Below, one piece after another: positions 1 through 8,692 of a DNA stretch of 32,797 nt; the first letter of the stretch is position 1, and each line of letters opens with the position of its first letter. Location: assembly GCA_029939895.1 (NCBI GenBank), contig JAOZSB010000004.1, forward strand, positions 1 to 32,797. Reading direction: 5' to 3'. The translations under genes were made by a program, and so were the position numbers. This DNA comes from Desulfobacterales bacterium (GTDB lineage Bacteria; Desulfobacterota; Desulfobacteria; Desulfobacterales; JAOZSB01). The notes below the pieces were generated by a model that did no database searches, had not been told where the DNA came from, and was given only the letters and a program-made list of their open reading frames with translations.

Positions 1-1
1 T

Positions 2-119
2 TACAGCACGTTGGGTGCTATTCTAAAAAGTTAAACGGGACACTACTGATCGTCAATATATTGTAAAATAACAGCGTGTTATATGCTGTTTTAAAAAGTT
101 AAACCGGACACTACTGATC
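2..119. repeat. Two direct copies (2-51 and 70-119) of a ~50-bp hairpin-containing repeat ending in TAAAAAGTTAAAC(C/G)GGACACTACTGATC
   Basis: By-eye alignment gives 41/50 identical positions at a 68-bp offset; each copy starts with an inverted repeat (AGCAC..GTGCT; AACAGC..GCTGTT). Confidence 0.8.
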
Positions 120-148
120 TACATTATATAAAAATCAGGAACGTCCTC

Positions 149-1753
149 ATGAAGAGTAACATTACAAAGATAATAAGTATATTAAGGGCCGAGTACCCCC
201 ATGTCAAGACTCAGCTTCATCACGCAAACCCATTTCAGCTTTTGATAGCAACAATACTCTCCGCACAATGCACCGACAGGCAGGTTAATCTTGTGACGGT
301 TAATCTTTTTAAAAGGCTTCCAACACCAGATGCACTTGCCGGCGCAAGGCTTGCCACGATTGAAAAAATTATTTATTCCACTGGTTTTTACAGGAACAAG
401 GCAAAACATATCAGGAATTGCGCAAGATCGCTGCTTGAGAACCACAATGGCGAAGTTCCCGACACGCTCGAAGCCCTGACCGCACTGCCTGGAGTCGGCA
501 GAAAAACCGCAAATGTAGTGCTTGGCACATCCTTTGGGGTTCCCGGCATGGTCGTGGATACCCATGTTGCACGAATATCTAAAAAGCTTGGTTTGACAAA
601 AAGCAAGGACCCGAAAAAAATCGAATTTGATTTAATGGCGTTGATGCCTGAAAAAGAATGGAATGACTTTTCCCTGTTTCTCATATACCTTGGCAGGGGC
701 GTGTGCTTTGCCAGAAAACCCGATTGCGGGTCGTGCAAATTAACTGATTATTGCATTTTTTTAAAATCTGAATCAAAGTCAAAGGTTATGAAAAAGCACA
801 AGGGCCGGGGTGCGACAAAGAATAGCTCCACGAATATTAACCAGATTATAAAACAGGAAGATGTATTGAAAGTAGATCCAAAAGAACTTGTAGGCGCGCA
901 TTTTTCCATTTCAAAAGGGCTTGATAAAGCAGTGGAAGAGGCTGCTTCCTTTGGCTCAAGGACGTTGCAGGTGTTTTCGAAGAACGCTTCAACATGGAAG
1001 GAAAAAGAGATAAGCAAATCTGTTGCAGATAAATTTAAACAATCAATAGAGAAAAACAGGATTGTTAAAGTTGCATCACATACTTCATATCTTATAAATC
1101 CAGCGGTTTCAGAGGATGAGAAAAAGGTGAAGTCTGAAAACGCACTGATAAACGAATTTAAACGCTGCCATGCACTTGGCATTGAATATATTGTGCAGCA
1201 TCCAGGATCTCACATGGGTGCAGGCGAATCCCAGGGGATAAAAAATGCTGCCTCGATGATTCGCCGGGTATTTGAAAATATAAATGATCACGATGATTTT
1301 AAGGGTATGAAAAATATCTTTCTGCTGCTGGAAACCACCGCAGGACAGGGCAGGGGGATTGGGCATACCTTTGAGCATATTGCAGAAATAATCGAGCTTT
1401 CCGGTCATGAAAATCGAATTGGAGTTTGTCTGGACACATGCCATATATTTGCTGCTGGCTATGATATTCGGACTGAAAAAGAATACACAAAAACAATGAC
1501 TGCCTTTGACCGGGTGGTTGGCATTTCCCGGCTGGCGATGATACATATGAACGATTCAAAAAAAGGTCTTGGCGAACGTGTAGACCGGCACGAGCATATA
1601 GGCGAAGGCTTGATAGGCCCGGAAACATTCAGGTTGATTATGGAGGATGCGCAACTGTCAAATATACCCAAAATTCTTGAAACTCCAAAAAAGAAGGATG
1701 GGGTTGAGTGGGATGCGAAAAATATTGAAACCCTGAGAGCTTTTTTAAAGTAA
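149..1753 (+). CDS. Endonuclease III-endonuclease IV fusion (DNA glycosylase/AP lyase + AP endonuclease)
   Basis: N-terminal half has the HhH motif LPGVGRKTANVVLG, VDTHV and a C-x6-C-x2-C-x5-C Fe-S motif (CFARKPDCGSCKLTDYC). C-terminal half has endo IV motifs VGAHFSISKGL, ASHTSYLINPA, QHPGSHMGAG, LLLETTAGQG, GVCLDTCHIFAAG, HMNDSKKGLGERVDRHEHIGEG and ILETPKK. Confidence 0.95.
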   Translation: MKSNITKIISILRAEYPHVKTQLHHANPFQLLIATILSAQCTDRQVNLVTVNLFKRLPTPDALAGARLATIEKIIYSTGFYRNKAKHIRNCARSLLENHNGEVPDTLEALTALPGVGRKTANVVLGTSFGVPGMVVDTHVARISKKLGLTKSKDPKKIEFDLMALMPEKEWNDFSLFLIYLGRGVCFARKPDCGSCKLTDYCIFLKSESKSKVMKKHKGRGATKNSSTNINQIIKQEDVLKVDPKELVGAHFSISKGLDKAVEEAASFGSRTLQVFSKNASTWKEKEISKSVADKFKQSIEKNRIVKVASHTSYLINPAVSEDEKKVKSENALINEFKRCHALGIEYIVQHPGSHMGAGESQGIKNAASMIRRVFENINDHDDFKGMKNIFLLLETTAGQGRGIGHTFEHIAEIIELSGHENRIGVCLDTCHIFAAGYDIRTEKEYTKTMTAFDRVVGISRLAMIHMNDSKKGLGERVDRHEHIGEGLIGPETFRLIMEDAQLSNIPKILETPKKKDGVEWDAKNIETLRAFLK

Positions 1754-1813
1754 AAAATTTTTGTCCATTTAAAAATTTTAGGCCAACATGTCAAAAAAAA
1801 TGAAAAGGGTGAT

Positions 1814-2767
1814 ATGAATTTGGATAATCTACAAATCAGCAAGGTAACAGAAGATGTTCTGCTTGTTCATCAGATAAAGATCCCGTCAAATTTTTCCTGT
1901 TCCGATGGTTTACTTATTTTGCCAAAGGAGGGCAGGAATTCAAAGGCAATTGCTTTGGATATAAATATCGAACCAGAGCATATTAATGCAGTTGTCAGGG
2001 AATTCGGGCCGGTATCAGATTATGTAAACACCCATGGCCACATGGATCATATTGCCCATGTTCATAACTGGGAGCAGGCCGGAGCAACCATACACGCACC
2101 ATCGCCTGAGTCCATGTGCCTGACCGATATCAAGCATTTTTTTCAAAGCTTTGACTGGAGAGGAGTAAAAGACTTTTCTTCAATCGAGCAATTCGCAATG
2201 TTAAATAAGTTTAAAGAATGCGAAAATGTTGTCCCTTTCATGCCGGGGGATAAATTAATGTTTGAAAATTGCATCATAGAAACAATTTCTTTTTCAGGAC
2301 ATTCACAATCCCATGTTGGCTTTTTTTTACCATTGGAAAAAATACTCCATGTAAGCTGCCTTGGGTTTGATCAGCCAGCACCGGGGGTTGATGGTTTTGG
2401 GCCGTGGTATGGGTTTAAGCAATGTTCCATTGAGCAGTATATAAAAGATATTGACCATGCTGAATCAATCTTTCTTGAGAAGAGTAATTTTTTGACCTCA
2501 TCCCATGCGCATATTGTTAAAAATCCTGACACCGGGCCATTTAAGTATATGAGGAACAAGATAATAAAAAATCAGCAGATTGTTGACCAGGCATTAAAAA
2601 CCCTGGATCCTCACTTGAGTATTGAAGAGAAAGTTTACGAATTACTTAAAAATGATCTTTTTTTTCCAAAAAGTAAAATGAAGGGATTTCTGCATGAATT
2701 ATATGCCTTGTGGGAATCACATACTATTAAGCATCATGTTGAGCGTAGTGAAACTTTAATTAACTAA
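1814..2767 (+). CDS. MBL-fold metallo-hydrolase
   Basis: HxHxDH motif in VNTHGHMDHIAHVHNW, later FSGHSQSHVGFF and SSHAHI. Confidence 0.85.
   Translation: MNLDNLQISKVTEDVLLVHQIKIPSNFSCSDGLLILPKEGRNSKAIALDINIEPEHINAVVREFGPVSDYVNTHGHMDHIAHVHNWEQAGATIHAPSPESMCLTDIKHFFQSFDWRGVKDFSSIEQFAMLNKFKECENVVPFMPGDKLMFENCIIETISFSGHSQSHVGFFLPLEKILHVSCLGFDQPAPGVDGFGPWYGFKQCSIEQYIKDIDHAESIFLEKSNFLTSSHAHIVKNPDTGPFKYMRNKIIKNQQIVDQALKTLDPHLSIEEKVYELLKNDLFFPKSKMKGFLHELYALWESHTIKHHVERSETLIN
2731..2760. repeat. Possible interspersed-repeat fragment (CATGTTGAGCGTAGTGAAAC type) forming the C-terminal tail of the upstream ORF
   Basis: GCATCATGTTGAGCGTAGTGAAACTTTAAT encodes the tail HHVERSETL; it resembles a widespread bacterial intergenic repeat known to me from memory. 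Confidence 0.45.
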
Positions 2768-2776
2768 AATTGAAAG

Positions 2777-4135
2777 ATGTGCATGAATATTGAATCTGAA
2801 AACATGAAGCCTGACTCACCCGGCATTCTCCTTGTAAATCCCTGGATATACGATTTTGCAGCATTTGATTTCTGGGCAAGGCCCTATGGCTTGCTTCAGA
2901 TTGCCTCAATGCTCAGGAATGCAGGATTTAACGTCTATTACCAGGACTGCCTTGACAGGTTTCACCCCAACGCAAAAAAGACCAGCTCAAAAAAAGACGG
3001 CAGGGGAGCATATCTAAAAACAACAATCGAAAAACCACCGGGCCTGGAAGATATTGACAGAAGATATTCCAGGTATGGAATCATGCAGGAATGGTTTATG
3101 GAAGATGTTGCAGCAATCCCAAAGCCAGACCTGATTTTAGTCACTTCACTTATGACGTACTGGTATCCGGGAGTATTCTTCACGATTGAAATGCTGCGCC
3201 AGGCCTTTCCTGGTGTCAGGATAGTCCTGGGTGGGATCTATTCTGCCCTTTCACATGAGCATGCAGTAAAAAATTCAAAAGCAGACCTGGTGACCGGGGA
3301 GCGGTCAATGGCGGGGATTTTAAACCTGGTTTCAAAGCTAACGCAATTTGACGCAGAATGCAGTATTGATGAAACCAACCTCGACACATACCCCTTGCCA
3401 GCCCTGGATTTGCAGAGAAATATTCCCTTTGTTCCGCTTTTAACTTCCAGGGGCTGCCCATTTTCCTGCTCCTATTGCGCATCAAATGTTCTTGAGCCTG
3501 CAATGCTGCGCCGGTCGCCTGGTTCCATTGTTGCAGAAATTGAGTCCTGGCAAAAAAAATATAATGTAACAGATTTTGCATTTTACGATGATGCCCTTTT
3601 AATAGGACATGAAAACCATGCTGTGCCGATGCTCGAAAAAATCGTGGAAAAAGGCATAAAAGCTCGTTTCCACACGCCCAATGCCCTGCATATTCGCGAA
3701 ATAAATGATACAACAGCCAGATTGATGAAGCTTGCAGGGTTTAAAACGATTCGCCTGGGCCTTGAGACCTCGTCCTTCAGCGGGTCTGACAGACTGGATC
3801 GTAAGGTGACCAGGGATGATTTTTCTCAGGCAGTAACAAGCCTGAAAAAAGCAGGGTTTGAAACAAAGGACATAGGTGCATACCTGCTTGCCTGCCTGCC
3901 CGGACAGTCCTTTGAAGAGCTTTTTGAGTCCATAACCATTGTCAAAGAAACAGGGATTACGCCTGTTCCGGCTTATTATTCGCCGGTTCCCAAAACCGGA
4001 CTGTGGGATGATGCGGTCAGGGCCTCAAAATACGATATAAATGCTGACCCGATTTTTACTAATAATGCAGTGTTTCCATGCGCAGACGAAAAGTTTTCAT
4101 GGGAAGCATTAAATAACATAAGGGATAAGGTCTGA
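2777..4135 (+). CDS. B12-binding-domain-type radical SAM protein
   Basis: Radical SAM cluster motif GCPFSCSYCASN (CxxxCxxC) preceded by an N-terminal domain resembling B12-binding domains (ILLVNPW..., YGLLQIASMLRNAGFNVYYQDC, VTSLMTYWYPG...VLGGIYSALSHEHAV). Confidence 0.85.
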   Translation: MCMNIESENMKPDSPGILLVNPWIYDFAAFDFWARPYGLLQIASMLRNAGFNVYYQDCLDRFHPNAKKTSSKKDGRGAYLKTTIEKPPGLEDIDRRYSRYGIMQEWFMEDVAAIPKPDLILVTSLMTYWYPGVFFTIEMLRQAFPGVRIVLGGIYSALSHEHAVKNSKADLVTGERSMAGILNLVSKLTQFDAECSIDETNLDTYPLPALDLQRNIPFVPLLTSRGCPFSCSYCASNVLEPAMLRRSPGSIVAEIESWQKKYNVTDFAFYDDALLIGHENHAVPMLEKIVEKGIKARFHTPNALHIREINDTTARLMKLAGFKTIRLGLETSSFSGSDRLDRKVTRDDFSQAVTSLKKAGFETKDIGAYLLACLPGQSFEELFESITIVKETGITPVPAYYSPVPKTGLWDDAVRASKYDINADPIFTNNAVFPCADEKFSWEALNNIRDKV

Positions 4136-4198
4136 GCGCACAATCAGATAAGCCTGGAAGAAAAAAAATTAAGAATTAAAAACGATAAGGAGCATTTC

Positions 4199-5056
4199 AT
4201 GGGTGCCGAGGCAGTAGATTCAATAAAAAAACGGGTTGACCAGGCAGTAGCCCATATAAAAAAATCCTATTCAGGAACCCTGGATATTGGAATCATGGCA
4301 GGTACCGGGCTTGGCGATATTGCTGATTCCGTAGAAACCAGGGCTGTTTTTGAGTATGAAGATATTCCGGGTTTTCCAGTCCCCACGGTGGAGAGTCATA
4401 AGGGGCGGCTGGTTATTGGAGCTATGGCTGGAAAGGTTGTTGCTGCATTCCAGGGGCGATTTCATCTTTATGAAGGGTTTGAGCCGGCAGAGGTTGCATT
4501 TCCTGTCAGGGTGCTACAGGGGCTTGGCGCACAGGTGTTTATAATCACCAACGTCTCCGGCGGTATGAACCAGTCCTTTTCACAGGGTGACATCATGATA
4601 ATTAGCGACCACATTAATTTGACCGGGGAAAATCCACTTGTTGGAGAAAACTTTGAAGAATGGGGTGTAAGGTTCCCGGATATGATTGCAGCCTATGATC
4701 CTGATTTGATCACAATAGCAGAGGATGCTGCAAAGTCAGTTGCCGCCATCAATGCCTCTGGAGACATCCGAATCCACAGGGGAGTATACGTTGGTGTCAA
4801 GGGGCCGTCCCTGGAAACACCTGCGGAGATCAGGTACATGAAAAATATTGGCGGTGATGCCGTGGGCATGTCAACGGTGCAGGAAGTAATTGCAGCAAGA
4901 CACGCAGGGATGCGTGTGCTGGGTCTGTCGATTATCTCCAATATTAACGACCCGGACAACCCGGAGCCAGCCACGATAGAAGGCGTGATTAAGGCAGCAA
5001 ATGATGCTGCCCATAAACTTTCGGCTGTAATCAAAAATGTGGCTGGGCGGTTGTAG
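4199..5056 (+). CDS. punA: Purine nucleoside phosphorylase (trimeric PNP/MTAP family)
   Basis: GIMAGTGLG, FQGRFHLYEG, VSGGMNQSF, GPSLETPAEIRYMKNIGGDAVGMSTVQEVIAARHAGMRVLGLSIISN; upstream RBS AAGGAG. Confidence 0.92.
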   Translation: MGAEAVDSIKKRVDQAVAHIKKSYSGTLDIGIMAGTGLGDIADSVETRAVFEYEDIPGFPVPTVESHKGRLVIGAMAGKVVAAFQGRFHLYEGFEPAEVAFPVRVLQGLGAQVFIITNVSGGMNQSFSQGDIMIISDHINLTGENPLVGENFEEWGVRFPDMIAAYDPDLITIAEDAAKSVAAINASGDIRIHRGVYVGVKGPSLETPAEIRYMKNIGGDAVGMSTVQEVIAARHAGMRVLGLSIISNINDPDNPEPATIEGVIKAANDAAHKLSAVIKNVAGRL

Positions 5057-5081
5057 TCTGGCTACGTGTTTTGGGGTATTT

Positions 5082-5106
5082 GTATGAAAGAAATCTTAAA
5101 TACTTA
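5082..5106. repeat. Short dispersed repeat copy 1 (GTATGAAAGAAATCTTAAATACTTA)
   Basis: 23/25 identical to 10728-10752. Confidence 0.6.
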
Positions 5107-5868
5107 TGTTTTTTTTATCGCAACAATTCGAATTCTTCTGTAATCTGCAATCCACGTTGAATCCTCTAAAAGGGAGTTTTGCAATTTTTTTTCGGCAAGT
5201 GTAATATAGTCCATTTTGTTTTCTGTTGAAACATTGATAAACAACCAGTCGAGAAACATTTCAATGAAATTTTTTAATCCATCTAATCCATCTTTTAAGG
5301 GTGTTGGTCTGTTGAACAGCATTGCAAGGGAAACTTCGAATCCATTTTGTTCGAGTATTTGTGAATACTCCGCAATTGACGGGTAATAAAATGAGTCTTC
5401 AATCTCAGGGTAATCTACTTGAAAGTCATCTAAAATACCGGTTAATGTTTTGATGATTTAATTTACGCATCCCTTGCCTCCAAATTCTGCAACAAATCTT
5501 CCTCCATTCTTTAAATGCCTGTTGATATTTTGAATTACAATTTCAGGCTCAGTTATCCAATGCAGGGCAGCATTGGAAAATACAGCGTCAAAAAGGAAAT
5601 CTATTTTAAAATTTGTGGCATCAAGATTATAAAAGGGAAGATCCGGGAATTTTTTCTGTGCTGTCTGTATCATTTCAAATGAGCTGTCGAGTCCAACAAC
5701 TTTTTTGCATGAAGTCGAGATTTTATATGTTAAATCTCCAGTACCGCACCCTATATCGAGTATTGTTTCATCCTGATCAGGGTTTAATAAATGTACCAAC
5801 TCTTCCCCGAATTCAGATACATAATTATGCTTATCGTCATATGAACTCGGGTCCCATTTGAATTTCAT
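5104..5868 (-). pseudogene. Class I SAM-dependent methyltransferase interrupted by one in-frame TAA
   Basis: ORF 5868-5458 carries ILDIGCGTGDLTYKI and ends GGKGCVN*. The same frame continues after TAA (5460-5458) as IIKTLTGILDDFQVDYPEIEDSFYYPSIAEYSQILEQNGFEVSLAMLFNRPTPLKDGL... to the stop at 5104; total 255 codons. Confidence 0.85.
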
Positions 5869-5913
5869 TTTTTTTTAGTTCTTTAAAAATATGTTTTCAA
5901 CAGCAGCCATGCA

Positions 5914-6792
5914 CTAATCGTCATAAAGCATAACATTGCTGCCGGCGGGAATATTTTCACCGTCTGTTATTTCAGCTTCTGCAGAGTGGGCAAAGGTTCG
6001 TGTCACCCGCAGTTCGCCAAGTTTGCTTCCTGGTATTATAAAAACATGACCGCCCTGTCCGGTGTATTCGCGACCCCTTGCAAGGACTGTAAGTCTGTCG
6101 CCCTCTTTAAGACCTGCACCGACTCCAGTACTAATGGTAACAGTATTACCTGCGCTGGATGCGATTGTGCCTCGCCAGGGTATGTCCTGTAGTACTTCGC
6201 AGATGTCTTCGGCAATGTCTGTGGCTATTTTTTCCATTGCCTTGTTCAGTTGTGGAAGGCTTGCAACTTTTTGACCCACCATGGAATCAATTTCAAACTC
6301 ATCTATTTTAACTTCTTCAAGGTAGCTGTTGTCGAGTATTTTTGCTGCTGTTACAGGGTCGAACATTTCAATATTTACAAGAACCTTAACAAAGACATGC
6401 ATGTCCTTGAACCAGAAGTAGCCCCGTTCTTCCTGGGCAAGGTCAATGGAGATAAAGGAGCCGGTGATCACTGCATTCAAGCCGTTAGACCTGGCTATGT
6501 TTGAGATTGCAAGGTTGTCGAGAAATCCGCTGGTTTTTATTGGCAGTTCCTTTAATGCTTCTGGAAATTCTTGAAGGTATGGGTCTAAAACAATAAGTTC
6601 ATCGCATTCATCAGCAATTTCTATCAGCAATCTTTTTTCAAAGAATGTCTTTATTGTTTCTTCTTTGTGAGCAGTTCTGTTGTAAAAATCAGTAACAGCA
6701 ACCTTCAGGTTTATATCATCTCTGGATGAGCAGCCAAAACCTGTAAATATCAATAATGCGATAATCATGCAGAAAATGTGTCTTGCTGTCAT
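5914..6792 (-). CDS. Outer-membrane/periplasmic lipoprotein with a C-terminal beta-barrel-like domain (FlgT/CsgG-like)
   Basis: Signal peptide plus lipobox-like LIFTGFGC; C-terminal GTIASSAGNTVTISTGVGAGLKEGDRLTVLARG; RBS GGAG before the start. Confidence 0.7.
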   Translation of the reverse strand: MTARHIFCMIIALLIFTGFGCSSRDDINLKVAVTDFYNRTAHKEETIKTFFEKRLLIEIADECDELIVLDPYLQEFPEALKELPIKTSGFLDNLAISNIARSNGLNAVITGSFISIDLAQEERGYFWFKDMHVFVKVLVNIEMFDPVTAAKILDNSYLEEVKIDEFEIDSMVGQKVASLPQLNKAMEKIATDIAEDICEVLQDIPWRGTIASSAGNTVTISTGVGAGLKEGDRLTVLARGREYTGQGGHVFIIPGSKLGELRVTRTFAHSAEAEITDGENIPAGSNVMLYDD

Positions 6793-6804
6793 TTATTGTT
6801 CTCC

Positions 6805-7200
6805 TTAAATTTTTGCGGATACTTTAGTGCAGATTCCGCCTCTGGCGGTGAATTCACCAGTAACTTCCATGCGTTTTGGTTTTAGGGCATCGGCCAGATC
6901 GTCAAGTATTCTGTTAACAACATGCTCGTAAAAAATTCCAACGTTTCTGTATTGCAGGAGATAATATTTGAGCGATTTTAACTCCACGATCGTATTTTGA
7001 GGTACATAGGTGATTGTAATGGTACCGAAATCCGGCAAGCCAGTCATGGGACATACGCTTGAAAATTCAGGCTGGTTTATTTCTATCACAATGTCCCTGC
7101 CACCTGCGTAGGCATAGTCTATTGCATCAATGACAGTTGCATCAACAGTTTCCGGGGTTGATTTTTCTGATTTTATTTCAAAGGTTTTGTTTTCAGTCAT
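6805..7200 (-). CDS. queF: NADPH-dependent 7-cyano-7-deazaguanine (preQ0) reductase QueF
   Basis: [53 protein letters not shown]; start taken at internal MTENKTF. Confidence 0.92.
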   Translation of the reverse strand: MTENKTFEIKSEKSTPETVDATVIDAIDYAYAGGRDIVIEINQPEFSSVCPMTGLPDFGTITITYVPQNTIVELKSLKYYLLQYRNVGIFYEHVVNRILDDLADALKPKRMEVTGEFTARGGICTKVSAKI

Positions 7201-7319
7201 TAGTATTATCTTGGCTTCTGGTTGAAGGGTTAATGAAAAATAAAGCCGACCCATGCCGACTTAATTACAAAATAAGAAAAAAAGTTCGGTTTGTCAATTG
7301 ATAATGTTGATTGGATGTC

Positions 7320-7349
7320 TTGACATTAAACCCTTTTTGCGGGTATTAT
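7320..7349 (+). promoter_or_regulatory. Candidate sigma70 promoter for the small ORF at 7413
   Basis: TTGACA, 18-nt spacer, TATTAT, 63 nt upstream of the ATG. Confidence 0.5.
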
Positions 7350-7412
7350 TTTTTATTCCGGTAAATATCAATATTCCAGAAAAAAATTTGCAGACAATAA
7401 AAAGGAAAAATA

Positions 7413-7577
7413 ATGGCATCAATAGACGAACATATTATCAGGGCAGCTAAGGAAATAACCGTTAAATTCATAGAGGTTGGCAGAATATCCCCTTCCTCCT
7501 TTGGCGAAAATTTCAAAAGCATCTACAACTCCATCCATGACGCAGTTAAAAAAGAAGATGGGCCTACTAACGGGTAG
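7413..7577 (+). CDS. Small protein of 54 aa (MASIDEHIIRAAKEITVKFIEVGRISPSSFGENFKSIYNSIHDAVKKEDGPTNG)
   Basis: Continuous ORF with RBS AAAGGA, a good upstream promoter and a plausible globular composition; not in the supplied ORF track, which appears to have a length cutoff. Confidence 0.7.
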   Translation: MASIDEHIIRAAKEITVKFIEVGRISPSSFGENFKSIYNSIHDAVKKEDGPTNG

Positions 7578-7831
7578 ATTTAGCTAAAAACAGTGATGCC
7601 CATATATTATCCATGTATTATAACGGGGGCATGACTTTCTGATATGTTTTTTATGATTGTTCGAGTATAATGCTTGGTTCGCATATTTTTATTAATTACT
7701 TGCTCTTTTACTATTATATGAAGTATGGTTAGAAAATATAAATATTTTTTTTAAAAAAAACTGAGGCTCTATGGCAACCCTGCCTGTGATGCTCCGGTAA
7801 AATAAAAGTTATTAAATAAGGAGAATGACGG

Positions 7832-8692
7832 ATGGCTCAAGATAGAGCAGCAAAAATTACAGCCATATGCCCGGATTGTGGGCAAAATTATACAATGCCT
7901 TCTGCTATGAGCGGTCGCAAGGTTAAATGCACAAAATGTTCAAAAATTTTCAAGCCAGCCGATTATCTGGAAAAAAGTGCTGATGCACCTGAAGTTAAGG
8001 AAGTATCTGTAAAAGAGGAAACTCCCTCCCTGTCTCCAGCCAGGGACACGGATTCGGCAGACTCTGTGCCTGAGACCGATGAAGATGTATTAAAACTCGA
8101 AATTGATGATGCCGGGACACCGCAGGAAGAACCCGAAATATCAATGGAAGTACCGGAAATAACAATGGAAGTGCCGGAAATAACAATAGAAGTACCGGAA
8201 ATCGCAATGGAAGAGCCGGAAATCACAATGGAAGAATCAGCAGTCACAGCCAGAGAACCTGAAATAGCAATGCCGGAAGAAGATGCCCTTACAATGGCAG
8301 ATGATGATGATGAAATATCTGACCAGGCTATCAAGGTTGTTTATGATAATATTGAAACAGAGATAGAGCCACCTGCTGCGCCAATGGCTACCCAGGTGTT
8401 ATCAAGAAGCCAGAACCTTACGCCTTGCCCGGACTGTGGCAGGCAGATCTCAAAACGAGCACTTACATGCCTTAGCTGCGGATGCCCCATTCAAACACCG
8501 GAAGTGCAACATGTTCCGGCAGTGGCTGGTGAAGGCATTGTGGCAGTTCAGGAAGATGAAACTCAATGGAAGTCAAAGGGACTCAAACCCAAATGTCCTT
8601 TATGCCGATCTCCCAAAACTGTTCTGCATACAGTACCAGGCGACAGCATGGGCAAAACCTTACTTTGTAATGAGTGCAACTATAAATGGTAG
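7832..8692 (+). CDS. Zinc-ribbon protein (MJ0042-type N-terminus, additional C-terminal zinc ribbons, acidic repeat linker)
   Basis: ITAICPDCGQNYTMPSAMSGRKVKCTKC; TPCPDCGRQISKRALTCLSCGCPI; KCPLCRSPKTV...LCNECNYKW; RBS AGGAGAATGACGG. Confidence 0.85.
   Translation: MAQDRAAKITAICPDCGQNYTMPSAMSGRKVKCTKCSKIFKPADYLEKSADAPEVKEVSVKEETPSLSPARDTDSADSVPETDEDVLKLEIDDAGTPQEEPEISMEVPEITMEVPEITIEVPEIAMEEPEITMEESAVTAREPEIAMPEEDALTMADDDDEISDQAIKVVYDNIETEIEPPAAPMATQVLSRSQNLTPCPDCGRQISKRALTCLSCGCPIQTPEVQHVPAVAGEGIVAVQEDETQWKSKGLKPKCPLCRSPKTVLHTVPGDSMGKTLLCNECNYKW
8135..8281 (+). repeat. In-frame 21-bp tandem repeat (~7 units) encoding E-(I/V)-x-M-E-x-P
   Basis: Units read GAAATAACAATGGAAGTACCG with drift; the first five are clear, the last two degenerate. 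Confidence 0.9.

Noticed and set aside
3216-3713. Minus-strand 165-aa ORF
   Set aside because: Lies wholly inside the radical SAM gene and has no recognisable domain.
5458-5460. Possible stop-codon recoding in the methyltransferase
   Set aside because: The stop is TAA; selenocysteine uses TGA and pyrrolysine TAG, so a pseudogene or sequencing error is simpler.
7201-7254. preQ1 riboswitch upstream of queF
   Set aside because: No match to the preQ1 aptamer pattern in the leader by eye; not supportable.
7963-8334. Minus-strand Ser-rich ORF (123 aa)
   Set aside because: Antisense shadow of the 21-bp repeat in the zinc-ribbon gene; low-complexity SGSSIVISGTS product.
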